The notes beneath the pieces were generated by a model that did not search any database, was not told the DNA's origin, and worked only from the letters and a program-made list of their open reading frames with translations. From Caulobacterales bacterium (GTDB lineage Bacteria; Pseudomonadota; Alphaproteobacteria; Caulobacterales; Caulobacteraceae), in the NCBI GenBank assembly GCA_947480815.1, contig CANKEA010000040.1:1-8755 (forward strand): a stretch of DNA of 8,755 nucleotides, in the 5' to 3' direction. Shown one piece after another: positions 1 through 5,717 of this stretch; position 1 is the first letter of the stretch, and the number at the start of each line of letters is the position of its first letter. Position numbers and translations under genes: made by a program.

Positions 1-746
1 CAGACCATTTCGTTCTCGATGCGCCACACTTGGTCCGACAGCATCGCGATGCGCGCCTTGCCGTAGGTGGCCACGACGCCAAGCGAGAATTGGTTTTCGA
101 TCTCGTCGTTCTCGTTATGCGCCTTGACCTGATCGCAGTTGACGCCCGCTTTACCTGCGCCTGGTGCCTTGGCGAACTTCTCGTCGCTAGCGACCGCCGT
201 CAGCAGCAGGTCATCGACTTTGAGCTTATCGCCCGCACGCATCTCGCGATGCGGCTTCCCGGCTATGGCCTTGATATAGGTATCATAGAGCGCGATAGGC
301 GAGTTGGGGCCCATCGACTTGGCCTGGGCCGACAACAGCTCGCGATTCTGGCCATGATCGACATAGGTCCCGATTGGGAACTTGGACGCCAGCTCCAGCA
401 CCCCGCCGATATGGTCGACGTGGTAGTGGGTGGTGATCAGATAATCGATCTTCTTCACGCCCATCAGCTTGGCTGCCGCGATAATGCGTTCGGCATTGCC
501 GGGGGCCGGCGTCGCCGGCGTCGGCGCATCCTTGGGAGGGGCGGTGATTCCTCGGCCAGCAGGCCAACCGGCATCGAACAATACCGAGTGGCCCTGCGGC
601 GTGACAACCAGGGTGGCCGTGCCGCCTTCGACATCAACGGCAACGATCTTAAGCGGCGCTTCCTGAGCATTGGCCGCGCCGTTGGCTAGCAAGGCGGCGA
701 CCAGGGCCAAGGCGGCGAGAGCCTGGCACAACAGAGGCTTCATCAT
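1..746 (-). CDS. Secreted MBL-fold metallo-hydrolase (ComEC-like type), 3' end cut off by window edge
   Basis: The 248 visible codons are open to the left edge. An N-terminal signal peptide is clear: Met-Lys, a hydrophobic stretch at residues 9-21, and a likely cleavage after ANA (residue 27). The zinc-binding signature of the metallo-beta-lactamase fold is intact as THYHVDHIGG, with His107, His109, Asp111 and His112. A later NENDEIENQFSLG block (211-223) and LSD (Asp238) match the part of ComEC-like MBL hydrolases that precedes the distal His-His-Gly, which would lie outside the window. The substrate is not readable from sequence. Its start overlaps the stop of the upstream dehydrogenase as ATGA; a second in-frame ATG follows immediately at 743, so the first residue is uncertain by one codon. 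The overlap points to translational coupling with the dehydrogenase. A residue-63-82 stretch rich in Pro, Ala and Gly interrupts the fold early. The family call is firm; the reaction is unknown. Confidence 0.88.
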   Translation of the reverse strand, partial: MMKPLLCQALAALALVAALLANGAANAQEAPLKIVAVDVEGGTATLVVTPQGHSVLFDAGWPAGRGITAPPKDAPTPATPAPGNAERIIAAAKLMGVKKIDYLITTHYHVDHIGGVLELASKFPIGTYVDHGQNRELLSAQAKSMGPNSPIALYDTYIKAIAGKPHREMRAGDKLKVDDLLLTAVASDEKFAKAPGAGKAGVNCDQVKAHNENDEIENQFSLGVVATYGKARIAMLSDQVWRIENEMV

Positions 747-2314
747 TTCACCGGGACCAATCGAACGACCATACCGGGCGTCGATGTCGCCAGATTGACG
801 CCGGTATTCCCGCCCGTTGGGTTCTGCAGCAGGATGTACAACAGGCCATCAGGACCGGTGATGACCTGACGGGTCCGCCCAAACTGTATGAAAATCACTT
901 CCTGCGAAACCACCTTGCGGTCCTTGACCTCGAGGCGCTTCAGTTGTTGGCCGGCCAGCGCGGCCACGAACAAGCTGTTCTTCCAACCCGGGTATTTGTT
1001 GCCGGAATAGAAGTTGATTCCGCTCGGAGCGATGGTGGGGGAATAATAAACGATCGGGTCATCCATGCCCGGCGCATGTTGTTTGGTGACGCCGGTCTGT
1101 GCACCCATGGTCGCCACGCCCCAGCCGTAGTTGTGGCCCTTCTCGATAATGTTGATCTCATCGCCGCCCGTAGGCCCGTGCTCTGACTCCCAGAGTTGGC
1201 CCGTAACCGGGTCCCAGGTCAGGCCCTGCGGGTTGCGGTGGCCATAGGACCATATGGTCTTGTCGGCACCCGGAGTGTTGTAGAACGGGTTGTCAGTGGG
1301 CGTGCTGCCGTCCTCGTTGATCCGATGGATCTTGCCCAACGGGTTGCTGAGGTTTTGGGCGTTGGTGAATTCGCCGCGTTCGCCGAGCGAATAGAACAGG
1401 TGGCCCTTGCCGTCGAATAAGAAGCGCGAGCCATAATGCGCGCCGCTGGGCGTGTAGAGCGAATAGGGTGCACGGAAAAGCTCGTGGCTATCGACCCATT
1501 CGTTCTTCGCGCTGATGTGCCCGCGGATAAGAACGGTCATCGACGGCGGGCTTGGTGGGCGGTTGGGATTATCGCCCGGCTTAGGTGCCGGAGCCACCCA
1601 GCTTGGATCGCTGTCGGTGTAGGACAGGTAGACCCAGCCGTCTTTTTTGAAATTCGGACCGATGGCGACATCGAGCATGCCAGCGTCCTGGCGTTCCCAG
1701 ACCTTGGGCGTACCCTTCACCGGGTCTGACAAGAGCTTGCCGTTCTGAATTATGCGCAACCGACCGGATCGCTCGGTCACCAACAGGCGACCGTCGGGCA
1801 GGAAAACTTCGCCCCAGGGCGTCTCCAGACCAGAAGCGACGACTTCGGCGCGGAACGTCTGTTTCTTGGTCTTGACGATCTGCCCATGCGGCGACGGAAC
1901 GAACGGCGGCTGCGCCTTCATCGTGCCAGCGGTCAGCCTGAGATAGACAATAAGCTGATGCGTCTGCTCATCGGAAAGCACGCCTTTGAATGACGGCATA
2001 CCGTAATCATTGTTGCCTTTCTGGATGGTGGTCGCGATGTGCTCATCACTCATTCCCGACAAGAAGGCCTCGCCGAATAGGCTCGGCGCTCGCCCACCCG
2101 ACAAGTCCGTGCCGTGACAGCCCGAACAGGCGTTGGTGTAGATTTCCTTGCCCGGCAGCACCGGCCCGCGCTGGGGCGGCGCGGCCGCCGGCGCCGCAGC
2201 CGCGGGTGCAGCCGCCGCTGGTGCCTGAGCGCTGACATTCACCGCCACCAGACTCTGACAGGCCACGATTGCGACCAGCCCAACGAGATATTTGCGTTTC
2301 GGAAAGCTCAACAT
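743..2314 (-). CDS. Cytochrome c - PQQ-dependent aldose dehydrogenase fusion (GSDH family), exported
   Basis: This 523-residue exported protein should oxidise aldoses to lactones with PQQ in the periplasm and pass electrons to its own haem. After a signal sequence (1-29) and an Ala/Pro linker (31-48) comes a class I cytochrome c domain: haem site CSGCH at 63-67 and likely axial Met106 in YGMPSF. Residues about 150-520 form the six-bladed glucose/sorbosone dehydrogenase domain, very like E. coli YliI. SGAHYGSR carries the likely catalytic His293; GERGE and Gln320 follow; SYGHRNPQGL holds Arg360-Asn361; EHGPTGGDEIN is at 378-387; FGRTR gives the PQQ-contacting Arg480 and Arg482. The position I would align with Lys377 of soluble glucose dehydrogenase reads Ala454, which needs a proper alignment. 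A lipobox-like IVAC (Cys19) competes with signal peptidase I cleavage at VSA-QA. The ribosome-binding site is weak (GGAT, about 7 bases from ATG). The MBL hydrolase follows with a 4-base overlap. Substrate specificity is not known. Confidence 0.92.
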   Translation of the reverse strand: MLSFPKRKYLVGLVAIVACQSLVAVNVSAQAPAAAAPAAAAPAAAPPQRGPVLPGKEIYTNACSGCHGTDLSGGRAPSLFGEAFLSGMSDEHIATTIQKGNNDYGMPSFKGVLSDEQTHQLIVYLRLTAGTMKAQPPFVPSPHGQIVKTKKQTFRAEVVASGLETPWGEVFLPDGRLLVTERSGRLRIIQNGKLLSDPVKGTPKVWERQDAGMLDVAIGPNFKKDGWVYLSYTDSDPSWVAPAPKPGDNPNRPPSPPSMTVLIRGHISAKNEWVDSHELFRAPYSLYTPSGAHYGSRFLFDGKGHLFYSLGERGEFTNAQNLSNPLGKIHRINEDGSTPTDNPFYNTPGADKTIWSYGHRNPQGLTWDPVTGQLWESEHGPTGGDEINIIEKGHNYGWGVATMGAQTGVTKQHAPGMDDPIVYYSPTIAPSGINFYSGNKYPGWKNSLFVAALAGQQLKRLEVKDRKVVSQEVIFIQFGRTRQVITGPDGLLYILLQNPTGGNTGVNLATSTPGMVVRLVPVK

Positions 2315-2370
2315 GTCTTTTATCCAAGGCGTTGGCGATGACGTTTTTTGTCTTGTGTCGGCTTAAACGG

Positions 2371-2396
2371 AAAAAGGGCCGCGAGTTCGCGCCCCC
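2371..2396 (-). terminator. Second terminator-like hairpin in the leader of the dehydrogenase gene
   Basis: Read on the minus strand, GGG and CGCG arms separated by one G-G mismatch fold back on CGCG and CCC around a short AACT loop, and the stem is followed directly by five T residues (2375-2371). It lies 57 bases upstream of the dehydrogenase ATG and downstream of the receptor's own terminator. It could be a back-up terminator for the receptor transcript or an attenuator in the leader of the dehydrogenase operon. No convincing promoter was seen between it and the start codon. Confidence 0.5.
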
Positions 2397-2447
2397 AATT
2401 AATCTACCCGTCAACGCCGCTGCTTCAGAGCTGCAGTTTCGATAATG

Positions 2448-2478
2448 AAAAACGGCCGCCCTTTCGAGGCGGCCGTTT
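2448..2478 (-). terminator. Rho-independent terminator of the TonB-dependent receptor gene
   Basis: A perfect 11-bp stem, AAACGGCCGCC (minus strand, 2478-2468) with its complement at 2460-2450, encloses a 7-base loop and runs into five T residues on the minus strand (2452-2448). It begins 11 bases after the receptor stop codon. It should separate the receptor transcript from the dehydrogenase-hydrolase pair, which then needs its own promoter or readthrough. The stem is GC-rich and symmetrical; the A-run on the other side is too short to suggest a useful terminator for plus-strand transcription. Confidence 0.9.
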
Positions 2479-2489
2479 CGCGTTTGAAA

Positions 2490-5201
2490 TTAGAACGTCG
2501 CGCGCAAGGTGACGTCAATTGTGCGGCCGAACGGCGACGCCAGGGCCGGGAAGTAACCGGCGGCGGCATCGTAGAACGGTGGGTTCTTGTCGAACAGGTT
2601 TGCAGCGCGGACTTGGATAGACGAAGCCTTAAACGCACCGAACGTCGGCAACTTGTACGACGCCGTCAGATCATAGGTGTTGTTCGACTTCACCTCTTGA
2701 TTGGGCGTGATCGAGGTATTGGCAAACGAACCCACATAATTCGAAGATAGCGACACGGTGTAGGAATCAAGGTTCCACGTCACGCGCTGGGTCGATTTCC
2801 ACTCCGGTGCCAGTTGCGAGCCCAACTGCGAGGTGAAGGGCTGACCATCGCTGACCTGTTGATCGTAAGCGAGCTGGCGGTTGGCGTTGACGCTGAAGTT
2901 GAATACGCCCATCGAATCCGTGCGCAAAGCGTAGGAGGCGTCGATATCGACGCCGGCGAACTTCCGAGCGCCGATGTTGATGGCGTTCGAGTTGAAGATC
3001 ACGTCATAGCCCGTGGTCACAGGCTGTTGCGAAGGATAGCGGCGCAGGTAGTCCGCGATCTGAGCGTCGCTCGGGTGAATGATCCGGTAAGCCGCGAACG
3101 CCGGATTGGTGATGACATCGACGTTGGTCGCTTTGTAGATCAGGTTCGTATATTCGACGTTGTAGTATGTGGCACCCAAACGCAGCCCTTCGACGAAGTT
3201 CGGCGCATAGTTGAAGCCGACCGAGAAAGTCTTGGCTTCTTCTGGCTCTAGATCGGGATTGCCGCCGCCTATGTTCAGAACGTTGACCGTACCGAGCGTT
3301 TCGCCGGTGAACTGGCCGGTGGCGACCTTCAGGTTATAGTTTGAATTGGTCTGCGGGACCGAGAAGATGTTGGTGATCAGACCCGTGTTCGGCGCAGCGA
3401 AGTTCGTGCCATAGCTCGCATGAATATCCAGGTCCTTGATCGGCGAATAAACGACGCCGATCTTGGGGTTAAACTTGCCGCCGTAGGTGTCGTAGTAGTC
3501 GTAACGACCCGACAGCGACAGCGTCAGGCCAGCCACGCCCGGAAGCGCATTGGCATCGCTGACCAACGGCGCATTGATTTCACTGAAAAGCGCTGCAATC
3601 GAGCGATTGATGTTGTCGTCACGAACCACATTGTAGAAGCTCGCACCGGTCGCGCGTGAGCCGGCATCCTGTAGCTGGATCGCCTGGTCGCCGCGGTAAT
3701 TGACGCCAAAAGCGGCGCGGACATCACCGCCGCCGATGGCGAACAACGGACCGTCAGCCTTGAACTGCACCTCGCGAAGACGCTGGCTGGTCTTGTTGTT
3801 TTGGATGAAGCCGTTGTTGATTGATGCCAGGACCGTCGCGTTGTTGCCGGCCGCTTGTGCCCAGGGGTTAAGCGCCGTGGCCGTGGTGGTTCCGTTCGCG
3901 GCCTTCTGAGCGTTGATCAGATCCAGCTCCTGGCTGTTGTTGAAGTCACGCGTCGCCGACGCGTGGATCATCAGATTGCCCTTCCATTCGGCCGTCAGGT
4001 CAATATCCGCACCCACGGTTAGGCCGGCGAAGTCAGCGTACTGGCTGTTGGTCGTGCCTTCGAAAAGGCCGAGCGCGCTGCGGGTCAAGTAGACCGAGTT
4101 GGCAGCGGCAAGGGCCGCAGGTACGTTAGCGGCGAAGTACGGATTGGTGCGCGGAACGACCAGATTAAGCGTCTGGCGGCCACCGAGCGAGTCGGTAGCG
4201 TAGTGCGAATAGTTCACTTCCGCCCAAACATTGATGGTGTCGGTCAGCTGATGATTGGCGGTCAACAAGAAGGCGTGGCGCTTGCCGTCAGGGATCACCG
4301 TCTGCTGGCTCAGGACGCCGCAGCGAAGGGCGACTGCGTCCGTCGTGAAGGTCGGGCCTGGGCCGTAGGTGGTGCCGGTGGCGCGCGGCGGGTTTGTCGC
4401 GGCGTTGACCGAACGGATGGTCGGCGTCAGGCAGACATTGCCGCGCAAGTCGCGGCCACCGCGTGAGGTCTGATCACCACCCAGGGCTAGGGTGCCGATA
4501 TCGGTGTTCCAGGGTGACAAGTTGTCGGAGTACTCATAGGCCGCCATCAGGCCGCCGCCGTCCCAGGTCTTGCCCCACAGGGTCGCAAAATCACGCTTGC
4601 GGTAGCGGCTGTTGTTGAAGCCGTACGTGGCGCTAGCTTCAAGGGTATCGACAGGCTTACGATAGATGAAGTTGACGACACCCGCCACCGCGTCAGAGCC
4701 GTAAATGGCCGACGCACCGTCGGCGATCAGCTCGACCCGTTGCACGGCGATAACCGGAATCATCGAGGGGTCGGGGAACACGGCCTCGCCACCTGTGGGG
4801 GCGATGCGGTGGCCATTGACGAGAGTCAGGGTGGCGTAGATGCCGAGATTGTGGATGTTTGGCTGGAAGCCTGCGGTACGGAAGCGGTTGGAGGTCGACT
4901 GTTCGGCGTTGGCGCCGAAGTTACCGAGCTGGGGAATCGACGACAGCAGCTCCTTGGTGTTTGCCGGGGCCTGCAGCGCAATGGTTTCCTTGGTCACGCC
5001 GATCAGGGCCGATCCCACCGGCGCGACACCGCGGATGCTGGAGCCTGTAACAATGATCTGTTCGACCGCGGTTGCTTCAGAGGGCTTCGCGGATTGAGCG
5101 AACGCAGCGCCCGACGAGGCGAGAACGCAAACCGCCGCCGAGCTCAGCAACAGAGCCCGATTCCGGCGCGACGAATTAACTGCGTGAAGTAGTTTCGACA
5201 T
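2490..5201 (-). CDS. TonB-dependent outer-membrane receptor, substrate unknown
   Basis: This 903-residue protein is a TonB-dependent transporter that would import a ligand across the outer membrane using the proton-motive force through TonB-ExbBD. The signal peptide ends at AFA-QS (residue 35). A TonB-box-like EQIIVTGSSIRG is at 48-58. The plug domain shows TLVNGHRIAP (125-135) and RVELIADGASAIYGSDAVAG (155-174), a form common in Caulobacterales and Sphingomonadales receptors. Late barrel landmarks are GNPDLEPEEAK, NLFDKNPPF and a C-terminal aromatic Phe. There is no N-terminal STN signalling domain, so direct sigma/anti-sigma control is not expected. Mature Cys257 and Cys294 are the only cysteines after the signal peptide and probably form a disulfide in an outer loop. 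ATG at 5201 is chosen because GGGAA sits 5 bases upstream; a TTG 12 bases further out has no such site. Nearby sugar enzymes suggest a carbohydrate or sugar-linked ligand, but this is only inferred. Confidence 0.95.
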   Translation of the reverse strand: MSKLLHAVNSSRRNRALLLSSAAVCVLASSGAAFAQSAKPSEATAVEQIIVTGSSIRGVAPVGSALIGVTKETIALQAPANTKELLSSIPQLGNFGANAEQSTSNRFRTAGFQPNIHNLGIYATLTLVNGHRIAPTGGEAVFPDPSMIPVIAVQRVELIADGASAIYGSDAVAGVVNFIYRKPVDTLEASATYGFNNSRYRKRDFATLWGKTWDGGGLMAAYEYSDNLSPWNTDIGTLALGGDQTSRGGRDLRGNVCLTPTIRSVNAATNPPRATGTTYGPGPTFTTDAVALRCGVLSQQTVIPDGKRHAFLLTANHQLTDTINVWAEVNYSHYATDSLGGRQTLNLVVPRTNPYFAANVPAALAAANSVYLTRSALGLFEGTTNSQYADFAGLTVGADIDLTAEWKGNLMIHASATRDFNNSQELDLINAQKAANGTTTATALNPWAQAAGNNATVLASINNGFIQNNKTSQRLREVQFKADGPLFAIGGGDVRAAFGVNYRGDQAIQLQDAGSRATGASFYNVVRDDNINRSIAALFSEINAPLVSDANALPGVAGLTLSLSGRYDYYDTYGGKFNPKIGVVYSPIKDLDIHASYGTNFAAPNTGLITNIFSVPQTNSNYNLKVATGQFTGETLGTVNVLNIGGGNPDLEPEEAKTFSVGFNYAPNFVEGLRLGATYYNVEYTNLIYKATNVDVITNPAFAAYRIIHPSDAQIADYLRRYPSQQPVTTGYDVIFNSNAINIGARKFAGVDIDASYALRTDSMGVFNFSVNANRQLAYDQQVSDGQPFTSQLGSQLAPEWKSTQRVTWNLDSYTVSLSSNYVGSFANTSITPNQEVKSNNTYDLTASYKLPTFGAFKASSIQVRAANLFDKNPPFYDAAAGYFPALASPFGRTIDVTLRATF

Positions 5202-5206
5202 AATTG

Positions 5207-5211
5207 TTCCC
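5207..5211 (-). promoter_or_regulatory. Ribosome-binding site that fixes the receptor start
   Basis: GGGAA on the minus strand lies 5 bases before ATG 5201. This supports that ATG over the in-frame TTG at 5213, which itself overlaps the site. Five bases of the same site (GGAAC) could pair with GTTCC at 5229-5225 in the leader across a 14-base loop, a weak possible way of hiding it. Confidence 0.55.
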
Positions 5212-5263
5212 AACCTAATTTTTTGGAACCGCGCAGAGCCACTTGGCCGCTAAAATTCCGAAT

Positions 5264-5280
5264 TTATTTTCTAAAAATAA
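5264..5280. repeat. AT-rich inverted repeat upstream of the receptor gene
   Basis: TTATTTT and its exact complement AAAATAA are separated by CTA, 63 bases upstream of the receptor ATG. The sequence TTGTAC abuts it on the minus strand (5286-5281). It may be an operator, or just the AT-rich region where the receptor promoter melts. Palindromes of this base composition arise easily by chance, so confidence in function is low. Confidence 0.35.
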
Positions 5281-5292
5281 GTACAATCAGAG

Positions 5293-5330
5293 AACATCAT
5301 TATCACCGCGATCACGAAAACTATGATGTT
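5293..5330. repeat. 8-bp inverted repeat, candidate regulator-binding pair upstream of the receptor
   Basis: AACATCAT (5293-5300) is exactly complementary to ATGATGTT (5323-5330), with a 22-base spacer. The arm centres are 30 bases apart, about three helical turns, so two protein dimers could bind the same DNA face. The spacer contains ATCAC twice (5302-5306 and 5311-5315). The left arm runs into CATCATTAT, a 9-mer that recurs at 6931 before the TPR/oxygenase gene. Confidence 0.4.
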
Positions 5331-5374
5331 ATTTAGCTGAATGGTTCGATTAGCAGCGTCATAGCAAAGAAAAT

Positions 5375-5389
5375 TTGCCTGATAGGCAA
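5375..5389. repeat. Short palindrome TTGCCT-gat-AGGCAA, candidate operator
   Basis: Two perfect 6-bp arms with a 3-base centre form a 15-base palindrome, the size of many helix-turn-helix regulator sites. It lies 174 bases upstream of the receptor start and 329 bases before the epimerase start. No regulator gene is visible in the window, so which protein might bind is unknown. Confidence 0.3.
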
Positions 5390-5541
5390 CGCCGACGAAC
5401 TGTAATTGACGCCAGAATTCTACCGTTCTTCCGCGAACCTACCCTTGTTGATTCCCCATCCGGACTAGAGTCTATCCATATGCACACTGTATACAAATTA
5501 GGTCAAGCCTCAGGGCTGCGGGCAACTTTTGCGATCATGGC

Positions 5542-5563
5542 TTTCCGGAAACGGAAATTTCCG
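5542..5563. repeat. Abutting palindromes built from a TTTCCG unit
   Basis: TTTCCGGAAA (5542-5551) is a perfect 10-base palindrome and CGGAAATTTCCG (5552-5563) a perfect 12-base palindrome directly next to it. The hexamer TTTCCG therefore occurs three times in alternating orientation in 22 bases. The layout resembles a cooperative operator for a dimeric regulator. It sits about 155 bases upstream of the epimerase start and so could control the rightward genes. Function is inferred from symmetry only. Confidence 0.45.
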
Positions 5564-5655
5564 CGCGAGAATGGTCCCAGATTGCACCCCAATTCCCAAA
5601 CCACGATGCAGGCCCGATCTCTGCACGCAAGCTGACTCGTCAACTCATTTGGACT

Positions 5656-5666
5656 GTATATTATAC
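5656..5666 (+). promoter_or_regulatory. Palindromic TA-rich element, possible -10 region for the epimerase gene
   Basis: GTATA-T-TATAC is an 11-base palindrome containing TATATT (5657-5662). CTGACT at 5632-5637 could serve as a poor -35 with a 19-base gap. Transcription from here would give a leader of about 50 bases before ATG 5718. The related palindrome TGTATACA at 5488-5495 resembles sites of some GntR-family regulators, so an operator is equally possible. Confidence 0.25.
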
Positions 5667-5704
5667 GCACGGGCGATTTGGCGGAGCAATGCGCCGCCGC
5701 TCAT

Positions 5705-5710
5705 GGGGAG
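5705..5710 (+). promoter_or_regulatory. Ribosome-binding site of the epimerase gene
   Basis: GGGGAG lies 7 bases before ATG 5718 and selects it over the in-frame ATG at 5703, which overlaps the site. The signal peptide that begins at 5718 supports the same choice. Confidence 0.7.
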
Positions 5711-5717
5711 AGCACAG

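Larger units (their letters stand above)
5202..5717. other. Divergent intergenic region, 516 bp, rich in short palindromes
   Basis: This stretch holds no convincing gene. It must contain the promoters of the leftward receptor gene and the rightward epimerase gene. It is more AT-rich than the flanking genes, especially at 5251-5300. Several inverted repeats occur: 5264-5280, 5293-5330, 5375-5389, 5542-5563 and 5656-5666, plus an 8-base palindrome TGTATACA at 5488-5495 and a TGAC-tc-GTCA repeat at 5633-5642. A reading frame at 5375-5635 and a TTG-started extension of the epimerase from 5529 were judged not to be real coding sequence. Typical -35/-10 pairs could not be assigned with certainty. 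Confidence 0.7.

Noticed and set aside
30..689. Plus-strand reading frame of 219 codons
   Set aside because: It lies wholly over the MBL hydrolase gene, whose minus-strand frame has a signal peptide and an intact HxHxDH motif. The plus frame is Arg-rich without domain features.
2158..2228. GC-rich low-complexity stretch as a DNA repeat element
   Set aside because: It is simply the coding sequence of the Ala/Pro linker between the dehydrogenase signal peptide and its haem domain.
2814..3251. Plus-strand reading frame of 145 codons
   Set aside because: It is antisense to the TonB-dependent receptor barrel, which has clear family motifs. No ribosome-binding site or recognisable domain was seen.
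5202..5213. TTG at 5213 as the receptor start
   Set aside because: The codon overlaps the GGGAA that serves ATG 5201 and has no ribosome-binding site of its own.
5375..5635. Possible small gene of 86 codons in the divergent intergenic region
   Set aside because: It has no ATG-type start, no ribosome-binding site and no recognisable feature, and it overlaps several palindromes. It is more likely regulatory DNA.
5529..5717. Upstream extension of the epimerase from a TTG codon
   Set aside because: It would bury the signal peptide 63 residues inside the protein. ATG 5718 has GGGGAG at 7 bases and begins with the export signal.
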